Shown piece by piece: positions 1 through 6,133 of a stretch of DNA of 6,660 nt. Numbering within the stretch: the stretch's first letter is position 1; every line of letters starts with the position of its first letter. Source of the stretch: an uncultured Acidimicrobiia bacterium (GTDB lineage: Bacteria; Actinomycetota; Acidimicrobiia; Spongiisociales; JAENVV01); the NCBI GenBank assembly GCA_905480085.1, contig CAJQPD010000046.1, positions 1-6,660 on the forward strand, given 5' to 3'. The translations under genes were made by a program, and so were the position numbers. The notes under the pieces are model-generated. The model worked only from the letters and a program-made list of their open reading frames with translations. It made no database searches and was not told where the DNA came from.

Positions 1-255
1 CTGTGGAATATCGGCACCTTGTTGGGCCATGTCGGAGCGTCACAACTTGGTGATCCGGCTGCCCTTGGACTCGACGCGGCGTTCCCTGCCGCCTTTTTGG
101 CAATGCTCATCCCGCTATTGCGTAGCCGACGCATCATCCTGGTGGCAGTGACCGCCGCGGTGGTCGCCGTTGCAGCGGTACCTTTCGTTCCGGCGGGCAT
201 CCCGATTCTGTTGGCCTCGCTGGGGGTTTTGGCAGGCCGGGGAATGTCCAAATGA
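1..255 (+). CDS. azlC: AzlC-family branched-chain amino acid exporter subunit, C-terminal part (5' truncated by window edge)
   Basis: The frame is open from base 1 and ends at TGA 253-255, giving the last 84 residues of a protein that begins outside the window. The visible part starts LWNIGTLLGH and contains the segment LGLDAAFPAAFLAMLIPLL, typical of the C-terminal half of AzlC/YgaZ permeases. It is followed by two more hydrophobic stretches (about residues 42-58 and 61-79) separated by a Pro-rich turn. AzlC is the large inner-membrane subunit which, with AzlD, exports branched-chain amino acids or related compounds. The stop overlaps the ATG of the next gene as ATGA, so the two are translationally coupled, and the AzlD-like partner strengthens the call. 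The substrate cannot be read from the sequence. Confidence 0.85.
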   Translation: MWNIGTLLGHVGASQLGDPAALGLDAAFPAAFLAMLIPLLRSRRIILVAVTAAVVAVAAVPFVPAGIPILLASLGVLAGRGMSK

Positions 256-560
256 CCGCCATCTGGATCGGTATCGGGGTGCTGACCGTGGGCGCCTACC
301 TGCTCAAGCTCGTCGGTTTCACGGTCCTGGACCTGGCACGACTACCGGAGCCTTTGGCAGATCTGGCCCGGTTGCTCCCGATCGCCCTGTTTGCAGCACT
401 GGTGGTCATCACCACCGTCGCCGACGGACAGCACATCACGATCGATGCTCGCCTGGCCGGGGTCACCGTCGCCGGAATCGCAGCCTGGCGCAAGGCGCCA
501 TTCCTGATCGTGGTCCTGGCGGCGATGGTCGTGACCGGAGCAATCAGGGCTTTGAGCTAA
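252..560 (+). CDS. azlD: AzlD-family branched-chain amino acid transport subunit
   Basis: A complete 102-residue, very hydrophobic protein, the usual size for AzlD/YgaH. Predicted membrane segments lie at about residues 4-24, 38-57, 65-78 and 83-100. The stretch RLLPIALFAALVV is the family's characteristic 'P-x-A' helix following an amphipathic loop, and WRKAPFLIVV is typical of the last part of the family. The ATG at 252 overlaps the upstream azlC stop (ATGA), which fixes the start and implies coupled synthesis of the two subunits. Family knowledge says the AzlCD pair exports leucine, isoleucine, valine or similar solutes; the substrate here is not known. Its TAA stop (558-560) directly touches the stop of the convergent permease gene, so no intergenic terminator can exist here. 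Confidence 0.88.
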   Translation: MTAIWIGIGVLTVGAYLLKLVGFTVLDLARLPEPLADLARLLPIALFAALVVITTVADGQHITIDARLAGVTVAGIAAWRKAPFLIVVLAAMVVTGAIRALS

Positions 561-1769
561 TTACTCATCGCTGTCGGTGTGATGCATGGCCGGACGGGTC
601 AACTCCATGCGACCGATCCGCCGTAGGCGGCCCGCCAGGCTTTCAGGGCTGGGTGGTTCGTATTCAACGGTGAAGGCTTCCGATGCCTGCTCCCAGGATT
701 CACCCAGGATCCGCGTTCGCCAATAGTGAGAAACGATGACCCTGAGGAATGCCGTAATCGGCACCGCAAGGATCAGCCCAAGGATCCCTGCCAACGAACT
801 GCCAAGCAACAGGGCCAGGATGATCAGGGATGGGTGCAGCTTAACGGTGGCTCGCAACACCAGGGGAGAAATCACATGATTGTCGAGTTGCTGCACGCCC
901 AGGAATAGCAGGGCAACGAAGATCGCCAGACGGAAGTCCTCAAGGACGAGGGCAACAAAGACGGCCAGTGTCCCGGAAAACCAGGGCCCGATAAACGGAA
1001 TGAGATTGAAGAGACCTGCCACGATGCCCAGAATCAACCAGAGGTTCATACCAAGCGCCCACAACCCGAACGAACTAATGGTGGCGACCAACAGCGCCAC
1101 CATCATCTGGCCCCGAACAAACCCTCCCAACGCCGTACCCAGACTGGTTCCGAGCGCCTCGGCCTCGTCGCTCATACCCTCGGGAATCAGCTCCCGGGTG
1201 TGTTCCAGGACTCTCGGAAGATCAACCAGCATATAGAAGGCGATGACCGGAGTCAGGAATACCAACGCCACCACTTCCACGACACTCAACGCCAGGGTGA
1301 ACGCCTGCCCGAGGAATACCTGTAACCCTGCCTGGAATGCTGCGTCGGGGGTCGCCATCTGGGCGACGAGTTCGTCGTAACTCATTAGGGACAGATCAGG
1401 AATCCCAATCCGGGCAGCGGTGTCGGCGATCCGCGCTATCGAGTCGTCATAGATGATCGGAAGTTCAGAACCGAGAGCATTCGCCTGTTCCGCGACGAGC
1501 GGGACGACCACCGCGAAGACGATCATGATCACCGTCACGCCGAGCAGATACGCGACAATCGTTCCAAAGACCCGGTGGACCCCGCGATTCTTGAGGCCGG
1601 TAACCAACGGGTTCAAGATGTAGATAATGGCGGTTGCCGCCAGAACCGGTCCCCACAGGATCCGAACTTGGGCTAGAAGCCAACCGAGAATGCCAATGAC
1701 GAGAAATCCGCCCACGAGCGCCCAGGCACTAATGCCAAACCTCCGCAACCGCTCATGTGGATCGATCAT
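561..1769 (-). CDS. AI-2E/PerM-family transporter (UPF0118)
   Basis: A 402-residue polytopic membrane protein of the AI-2E (TqsA/PerM) family. Hydrophobic segments lie at about residues 14-34, 38-56, 66-94, 151-183, 222-240, 243-262, 266-290 and 314-346, giving the family's usual eight or so helices. Family landmarks are visible: GFVRGQ at 216-221, NLIPFIGP at 255-262, QQLDNHVISP at 293-302, LHP at 311-313 and a final Gly-rich helix ending ILAVP at 333-337. The cytosolic tail is charged and ends in a His/Asp-rich stretch. Family members have been linked to autoinducer-2 release, Na+/H+ exchange or other small-molecule export, so the substrate is undetermined. The ATG start lies 14 bp after the stop of the upstream membrane-protein gene with no clear SD, so it is probably translated from the same transcript. 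Its TAA stop abuts that of azlD. Confidence 0.87.
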   Translation of the reverse strand: MIDPHERLRRFGISAWALVGGFLVIGILGWLLAQVRILWGPVLAATAIIYILNPLVTGLKNRGVHRVFGTIVAYLLGVTVIMIVFAVVVPLVAEQANALGSELPIIYDDSIARIADTAARIGIPDLSLMSYDELVAQMATPDAAFQAGLQVFLGQAFTLALSVVEVVALVFLTPVIAFYMLVDLPRVLEHTRELIPEGMSDEAEALGTSLGTALGGFVRGQMMVALLVATISSFGLWALGMNLWLILGIVAGLFNLIPFIGPWFSGTLAVFVALVLEDFRLAIFVALLFLGVQQLDNHVISPLVLRATVKLHPSLIILALLLGSSLAGILGLILAVPITAFLRVIVSHYWRTRILGESWEQASEAFTVEYEPPSPESLAGRLRRIGRMELTRPAMHHTDSDE

Positions 1770-1783
1770 TGGCGCAAGTCTAT

Positions 1784-2893
1784 CTAGCGCTCCGTGATCG
1801 TGACTATCGCGCCATCTTTGACGATGACGGTAAATGGGTCCGAGGGACCTGGCGTAGACCGCCCGAGCCCGGTCGTCGTCCAGTCGTCGGGAACCTCAGC
1901 ATTCCCAATGAGGTCGATATGATCACCGTCACGCACGACCAGATCGATCGTGCCGTCTAATTCTATGACCGAGCCAGGGCGAACAAATCCGACCACCACG
2001 TCGCCATCACCCTTGACGGTTAACCCTCCAGAGCTCACCGCAGCCAGATTGATATCCACCTGATCTGCGCGAGCCTCCACTTCCCAGGTGACGGCCAATG
2101 AGAGCTTGACATCCCACCCGGCGCACAGGAACCAGCCGGAATTTTCCCGCTGTCCAACGCTGATCGAGGCATCCGGTTCTGTGATGATTTCGAGCGCGCT
2201 TGGTGCTCCGGTGTCGCCACCCCGGTTAAGCATGAGGATTCGGTACAGCTCTGGCTGGTCAGCAGGCCGGACGACCAACTCGCCTACGAGGTCCAACTCG
2301 ATACGACCGTCCGTTACGCCGGCGACCTCCGGCCCCGGTACATCGGCGGACGTGGACGGAAGTTCGTCCCACCGGGCCACATGCAGCGCCACCGTGACTC
2401 CGAGGTAGGTCAACAGCAGCAAGGGCAACACGGCAGACAGGCGGGGGGCACCTTTTCTGAGCCTGGGAATGAGTGCAGCAAAGATGAGAGCGATGACCAC
2501 GAACGCCGGCCAAAAGGAGACAACGTCAAGTAGGAGCGTCTTCGATAGGACGCCAACCCCCGTCCCGAGTCCGACGACGACCGTTACGACCGCCACCATG
2601 GTCCACGCCCAGATCGGCCAGATCGAGATGACCTTTACCCGTGTGGTTTCGACTGCTGCCGCCTGATCGGGCGTTGCGAACGACTCTGCGACCTCGCCGC
2701 TCGAATCACCAGGTGACAGCTGCTGACCTTCATCAGGCGGTCCGGCGTCCTCAGTCATATCACCGGCCGCCGGGTCGGTGCCATCGCCCACCATCTCATC
2801 GATAACCGGCAACTCCGCTTGGGGGTGAAGATCTTCTTCTGAGTCCCCACCCTGCCCGCTTCCCGGATCGGCGGAATCGGGCGAGTCGCTCAC
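1784..2893 (-). CDS. Uncharacterised three-helix membrane protein with acidic N-tail and beta-rich C-terminal domain
   Basis: I do not recognise a named family with certainty. The 369-residue protein has three parts. Residues 1-84 are acidic, rich in Asp/Glu/Gly/Pro and probably disordered in the cytoplasm. Three hydrophobic helices follow at about 92-116, 124-145 and 152-172. Residues 190-369 alternate hydrophobic and polar residues with many Gly/Asp turns (for example GDGDVVVG and ELDGTIDLVV), which suggests a beta-sheet domain outside the membrane. The plan of short helices followed by a beta-rich domain resembles LiaF/'toastrack' envelope-stress proteins, but this is a similarity of architecture only. 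The GTG start overlaps the LytR_C gene's TGA by four bases (GTGA, 2890-2893), so the two are coupled. Its position between a LytR_C protein and a permease suggests an envelope role (inference). Confidence 0.75.
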   Translation of the reverse strand: MSDSPDSADPGSGQGGDSEEDLHPQAELPVIDEMVGDGTDPAAGDMTEDAGPPDEGQQLSPGDSSGEVAESFATPDQAAAVETTRVKVISIWPIWAWTMVAVVTVVVGLGTGVGVLSKTLLLDVVSFWPAFVVIALIFAALIPRLRKGAPRLSAVLPLLLLTYLGVTVALHVARWDELPSTSADVPGPEVAGVTDGRIELDLVGELVVRPADQPELYRILMLNRGGDTGAPSALEIITEPDASISVGQRENSGWFLCAGWDVKLSLAVTWEVEARADQVDINLAAVSSGGLTVKGDGDVVVGFVRPGSVIELDGTIDLVVRDGDHIDLIGNAEVPDDWTTTGLGRSTPGPSDPFTVIVKDGAIVTITER

Positions 2894-3519
2894 CCCGAGT
2901 AACTCGTACCGAGAATCACCAGCAGGTCGGCTGAGGCGACAGCTGCCGGATTCGCCCCCACTGTGGCTCCAGGCACCTGTTTGGCCAGCGTGAAAGCCTC
3001 GGCCTGAAAACCGGGGGCGTAGTAAATAAAACTCTCCTCCAACGTCGGCCGGTAATTGTCTTGTTCTTCCATCTGGTACCCGAGCGCAGCAAGATCAGCC
3101 GTGATTCCCGCTGCCAGGCCTTTGATGGTCGTGGAATTCAGCACTTTGACCGTTACCTCACTGGGGCTGCGTTCAACGGGCGCCGGGGCGGTCGTCGTCG
3201 TGGCAACCGTGGCAGTCGTCGACGGCGGGGTCGTGGCCACCGTTGTAGCCGACGCCGGCGGGGCACCAGCCTGGGTCGAGGTAGTTCGGACCGGTTGCAC
3301 GCCGGGCTCCGTAGTGGTCGAGGTCGTGTTGTTCGCGATCGGAACCCCGGCCGTGGTGGATAACCCGGCATCGTCGCCCGGGAACCATTCTGGCAAGAGT
3401 TTGACCACGGCAAATACCAGCGCCAGAACGATGGCGATGCCGAGAACCCACATGATGACATGACGGATGAGCCCAGCCCAAAATTCGCCCGTCCCCGGGG
3501 CTTCATGTTTCCCGGACAC
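2890..3519 (-). CDS. Membrane-anchored LytR_C-domain protein with Thr/Pro-rich linker
   Basis: A 209-residue protein. A short cytosolic N-terminus is followed by one membrane helix (about 21-44), a low-complexity Thr/Ala/Pro-rich extracellular linker (about 54-118) and a C-terminal LytR_C domain (about 121-205). The domain shows the expected pattern: VTVKVLN, then GLA, an ALGY turn, SFIYYAPG, an LAKQVPGA segment and a final ADLLVILG strand. The LCP catalytic domain that carries out cell-wall polymer ligation is absent, so this is a stand-alone LytR_C protein, as is mycobacterial Rv0431 (VirR). The role is probably cell-wall binding or assembly (inference). The start is GTG 3519-3517, directly after the TAA of the DUF3263 gene with no base between, so the genes are coupled. 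The Thr-rich linker could be glycosylated or span the wall. Confidence 0.85.
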   Translation of the reverse strand: MSGKHEAPGTGEFWAGLIRHVIMWVLGIAIVLALVFAVVKLLPEWFPGDDAGLSTTAGVPIANNTTSTTTEPGVQPVRTTSTQAGAPPASATTVATTPPSTTATVATTTTAPAPVERSPSEVTVKVLNSTTIKGLAAGITADLAALGYQMEEQDNYRPTLEESFIYYAPGFQAEAFTLAKQVPGATVGANPAAVASADLLVILGTSYSG

Positions 3520-3762
3520 TTACGCGTCCCCGGACGCCTGCGAACGCCTGAGTTTCTCCCTGCGCGACGTAGCCTGCAGTCTCCGTACCGTCATCGGGTC
3601 GTACTCGGAAGCGTGCGGATCCTCAGCCAGCGAACGGAGCATCTGGTAATACTTGGTTGGACTCATGGCAAGCTGCTCCTGAATAGCCTCTGACTTCGGA
3701 CCAGGGATGAGCCAGGCCGACCGCTCGAAATCGAGCACAGCCTTATCTTGTTCGGACAGCAT
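3520..3762 (-). CDS. DUF3263-family small protein, possible helix-turn-helix
   Basis: An 80-residue protein matching the actinobacterial DUF3263 family from end to end: LSEQDKAVLDFERSAW at 2-17, a Pro/Gly turn, KSEAIQEQLAMSPTKYYQML at 23-42, then DP and a basic Arg/Lys-rich tail (about 59-73). The central helix-turn-helix-like segment (about 23-46) and basic tail suggest a nucleic-acid-binding protein, but no function is established that I know of. The ATG at 3762 is the first start after the tRNA, with a short GGGA upstream as a weak SD. It is the first gene of a compact block with the LytR_C gene, which begins on the next base after its stop. As far as I recall, the same DUF3263/LytR_C pairing occurs in Mycobacterium (Rv0430-Rv0431), which supports both calls. 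Confidence 0.85.
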   Translation of the reverse strand: MLSEQDKAVLDFERSAWLIPGPKSEAIQEQLAMSPTKYYQMLRSLAEDPHASEYDPMTVRRLQATSRREKLRRSQASGDA

Positions 3763-3867
3763 GATCCCGCAAGGTTATCGCTGCTGCCACCACTCACTGG
3801 GGATTTCATTACGACTCGCAATCTGATGACCGCTCCAGACAAACACCGCTGGTGTGGTGATCACGGG
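3763..3867. other. Intergenic region between tRNA-Thr and the DUF3263 gene
   Basis: This 105-bp gap is the only substantial non-coding stretch on the minus strand and is where a promoter for the four-gene envelope block would be expected. Read on the minus strand it holds a short hairpin just after the tRNA, the palindrome GTGATCAC (3857-3864), and a TAACCT (TANNNT-like) hexamer about 14 nt before the ATG. I could not pair that hexamer with a convincing -35 at 16-18 nt, so no promoter is called. Confidence 0.5.
3843..3855 (-). terminator. Weak hairpin downstream of tRNA-Thr, possible terminator or processing site
   Basis: On the minus strand ACACC and GGTGT pair across a three-base loop, and the 3' arm runs on into two further T residues. 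The stem is only five pairs and the T-tract is too short for a confident intrinsic terminator. Its place 13 nt after the tRNA 3' end is what makes it worth recording. Confidence 0.2.
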
Positions 3868-3940
3868 AGCTGGCGGCGGGATTCGAACCCACGACCTGCC
3901 GCTTACAAGGCGGCTGCTCTGCCAACTGAGCTACGCCAGC
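3868..3940 (-). tRNA. trnT(UGU): tRNA-Thr (anticodon UGU)
   Basis: A 73-nt cloverleaf folds on the minus strand. The acceptor stem is GCTGGCG/CGCCAGC (7 perfect pairs), the D-stem GCTC/GAGC, the anticodon stem GCCGC/GCGGC around the loop CTTGTAA, and the T-arm GTGGG-TTCGAAT-CCCGC with one G-U pair. The variable loop is five bases. The anticodon TGT is at 3907-3905 and reads ACA and other ACN threonine codons by wobble. The discriminator base is U and the 3' CCA is not encoded (the genome continues CCC), so CCA must be added by nucleotidyltransferase. It starts 33 nt after the rlmB stop and may be cut out of the same transcript. No strong separate promoter is visible. Confidence 0.97.
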
Positions 3941-3973
3941 AAGCTGGGCAGTGTACCGGATCGAGACTAAGTA

Positions 3974-4696
3974 TCAGTCCTGCCGGGCCCGGCGGATCTC
4001 AAACGCGGCCAGCGCAGCCGCCACCGAGGCGTTGAGGCTCTCCGACTGGTCGCTCATTGGAATCGACACGACCAGATCACACCTTTCAGTGACGAGTTGG
4101 GCCAGGCCGGCCCCCTCTCCCCCGATAACGATCGCGATAGGTTCTGACGCCAACCCCAAGCCAAACAGGGATTCAGTGCCGTGAGCATCGAGACCCACCA
4201 CCCAAAGACCTAGCTGCCGAAGCCGGGAAAGAGCACTGGCAACCGACGACACGACGGCCACTGGAAGCTTCTCAAGTGCCCCGACCGAAGCCTTGAACGC
4301 CGTAGATCCCAACGGCGCGGATCGGACCGACGAGACGACCAAACCCGACATACCGGCGGCCAGAGCGGACCGAGCGATAGCGCCAACATTATGAGGATCT
4401 TCGAGATGGTCGAGGACCAGGATGGCGGGCCGGTCGGAGTCAGCCAGATACTCCAGCGAGACGGTTCGTACCGGGTGGCAGAGAGCAACGACGCCTTGCG
4501 GGGCGGTCGTCTCGGCCTGCAACCGAACATCGGCGACATACTCGACTTGAACCGTCGGACCGGCCGCTTCCAGCAACTCGCCGAGTCGTTTCTTACGGGA
4601 GGTCTCTATCAACAGTTTCTTGACCCGCCCGGCGTCAAGCGCCGCTCGGACCGCATGGATTCCCTCGACCTTACTTCCGATGCCAGGCGACGCCAT
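3974..4696 (-). CDS. rlmB: 23S rRNA 2'-O-ribose methyltransferase, RlmB/TrmH (SpoU) family
   Basis: A SAM-dependent SPOUT-fold methyltransferase that methylates a ribose 2'-OH; by family, guanosine 2251 of 23S rRNA in E. coli numbering. With the chosen start it has 240 residues. The N-terminal substrate-binding domain (about 10-80) begins with the family's VEGIHAVRAAL. The three SpoU motifs follow: DHLEDPHNVGAIARSA at 96-111 (catalytic Asn/Arg region), IVIGGEGAGL at 189-198 (SAM knot), and IPMSDQSESLNASVA at 212-226. The frame allows starts at 4738 and 4705, but ATG 4696 is preferred. It has GAGG nine bases upstream, overlaps cysS by only 26 bp, and places the conserved domain near the N-terminus. 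The position after cysS is standard for Actinobacteria. The exact target could be another RNA, since RlmB and TrmH-like paralogues are hard to separate by motif alone. Confidence 0.92.
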   Translation of the reverse strand: MASPGIGSKVEGIHAVRAALDAGRVKKLLIETSRKKRLGELLEAAGPTVQVEYVADVRLQAETTAPQGVVALCHPVRTVSLEYLADSDRPAILVLDHLEDPHNVGAIARSALAAGMSGLVVSSVRSAPLGSTAFKASVGALEKLPVAVVSSVASALSRLRQLGLWVVGLDAHGTESLFGLGLASEPIAIVIGGEGAGLAQLVTERCDLVVSIPMSDQSESLNASVAAALAAFEIRRARQD

Positions 4697-6085
4697 CAGC
4701 CCCATCCTCAATGACGATCCCGATCGACGCCAGACCATCCCGGATCTTGTCCGACGTTGACCAATCCTTACTAGCCCTGGCTTCGGTCCGGTGGTCGATC
4801 ACCCTCTCGAGCGTCTCCTCGGCCCCATGACCGGGCTCCAGTCCCAGTTCGGCTGCCAGGCGCTCAAGATCGGGGGCCAAACCGTCCAGCCCATCCGAGC
4901 CGGTCGCTTCCGGAATGAGGCCAAGGACCTCAAGTAGCCGTTCGACCGCCACGGCCACGCCGGCGGCGTCGCCTCCCTCGTCCGACAGCCGATTACCTTC
5001 GCGCACTGCGTCGAATAACACGCCAAGCGCTACCGGGGTGTTGAAGTCGTCATCCATGGCCGTTTCAAACGCTGCGACGATGCCGGCGTCAGGCACCGTC
5101 CCTTCCAGGTCGGCATGTCGACGGCGAAACGACTGCAAACGTTCAAAGGAGGCGACCGCGTCAGCGATCAGATCAGGCGAAAACTCGACATTGGATCGGT
5201 AGTGCGCCCGCAGGTAGAACAGCCTGATGGCCAGCGGTGGATTATCAGCCAGCAACGAAGCAAGATCGACAAAATGTCCCGTCGACTTCGACATCTTTTC
5301 ACCCGAGAGGGTGACCATCCCGTTGTGTAACCAGACGTTGGCGAACGGCCGACCGGTGACTGCCTCGGACTGGGCGATTTCGTTTTCATGATGGGGAAAG
5401 ATGAGATCCGTTCCGCCGCCATGTATGTCAAGCGTGTCGCCCAGGTATCGGCGGGCCATCGCCGAGCACTCGATGTGCCATCCAGGCCGACCGGGACCCC
5501 ACGGCGAAGGCCACTGGGGCTCCCCCGGCTTGGCTGCTTTCCAGAGAGCAAAGTCCAGCGGGTCGCGTTTGATCTCACCGGTGGCGATCCGAGCCCCGGC
5601 AAGCATTTCATCGACGTTCCGGTTGGAAAGTCGGGCATAGTGAGCGAACGACCGGACCGCGAAGTAGACGTCGCCGGCGGCCACGTAGGCATGATCCTTG
5701 ACGATCAGATCACCGATCATGTCAATGATCTCGGCGATGTGATCGGTAGCTTTCGGTTCGATATCGGGTCGAAGGACTCCCAGCGCGTCTTGCGTCGCTT
5801 CGAACCGCTCGGCAGCCCGATCTGCAACGTCTTGTATCGAAACGCCCTGCTCATTGGCTGCGGCGATGATCTTGTCGTCAATGTCGGTGATGTTTCGCAC
5901 ATACGTGACGGCATATCCGCGATACATGAGGTATCGGCGAATGACGTCGAACGCGACCGCCGACCGCCCATGACCAACATGCGGGTTGGCCTGCACGGTC
6001 CGGCCGCAGACATAGATTCCACCGACCCATCATGCTCCGGCACAAACGGCATCCGGACGCGACCAAGCGTGTTGAGAACTTCCAT
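4671..6085 (-). CDS. cysS: Cysteinyl-tRNA synthetase, with a frameshift near the N-terminus
   Basis: Class I synthetase that charges tRNA-Cys. The long intact frame encodes 441 residues from GTG 5996: HVGH (the HIGH motif) at 6-9, zinc ligands C177, H202 and E206 with E. coli-like spacing, GEKMSKS at 232-238, and a C-terminal helical domain. That start is not credible, because the conserved sequence before it lies upstream. An ATG at 6085 begins MEVLNTLGRVRMPF, the normal CysS N-terminus, in another frame. The main frame has a TGA at 6032-6030 but then reads GIYVCGRT just before GTG 5996, including the fourth zinc-ligand Cys. Adding one G at 6019-6020 joins them into about 471 residues, the usual length. 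The Arg in CGRT (normally Pro or Ile) is a second oddity nearby. It overlaps rlmB at its 3' end and follows ispF by 48 bp. Confidence 0.9.
4706..4709 (-). promoter_or_regulatory. Shine-Dalgarno sequence of rlmB inside cysS
   Basis: GAGG on the minus strand lies nine bases before ATG 4696 and decides that start over the two upstream in-frame ATGs at 4738 and 4705. The ATG at 4705 has GAGG directly against it, too close to be used. The site sits within the last codons of cysS, so rlmB translation is probably coupled to that of cysS. Confidence 0.55.
6000..6022 (-). other. Frameshift and substitution cluster in cysS
   Basis: On the minus strand the bases read GTGG at 6022-6019 where the protein family predicts GTGGG (Val-Gly), so a one-base loss separates the first 22 codons from the rest. 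About 18 bases downstream the codon at 6002-6000 is CGG (Arg) where the motif YVCG(P/I)TV predicts Pro or Ile; CCG would need one base change. Both oddities fall within 23 bases, while flanking sequence is fully conserved. Confidence 0.75.
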
Positions 6086-6101
6086 GGGCGTAATCGTAGC
6101 T

Positions 6102-6126
6102 CCGGGTAGAACGGCCAAGAACCCGG
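6102..6126 (-). promoter_or_regulatory. Hairpin in the ispF-cysS spacer, overlapping the only SD-like sequence
   Basis: CCGGGT at 6126-6121 can pair perfectly with ACCCGG at 6107-6102 around a 13-base loop, forming a six-pair, GC-rich stem in the 48-bp spacer. The 3' arm includes the GG of GGAG (6103-6100), the only SD-like sequence before the cysS ATG at 6085, although its 14-base spacing is long. The hairpin could mask ribosome access or be a transcript processing site. It has no T-tract and is not a terminator. A chance pairing in GC-rich DNA is also possible. Confidence 0.3.
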
Positions 6127-6133
6127 CGCTTCG

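Noticed and set aside
3056..3463. Plus-strand frame opposite the LytR_C gene with Val/Ala-rich repeats
   Set aside because: It is the mirror of the Thr/Pro-rich linker codons; the minus-strand frame has a clear membrane helix and LytR_C domain.
3763..3842. Promoter for the DUF3263 block (TTGCGA or TAACCT elements)
   Set aside because: No -35/-10 pair with 16-18 bp spacing could be found, so only the gap is annotated.
4697..4738. Longer N-terminus for rlmB starting at 4738 or 4705
   Set aside because: The extra residues are not family-like, the overlap with cysS would be larger, and the GAGG nine bases before ATG 4696 fits the shorter start.
5717..6118. Minus-strand frame of 133 codons as a separate gene
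   Set aside because: Only its first part (from ATG 6085) is real, being the N-terminus of CysS; after about 6020 it runs out of frame through cysS.
6086..6133. T-box riboswitch before cysS
   Set aside because: The spacer is 48 bp, has no T-box consensus and lies inside a continuous gene block.
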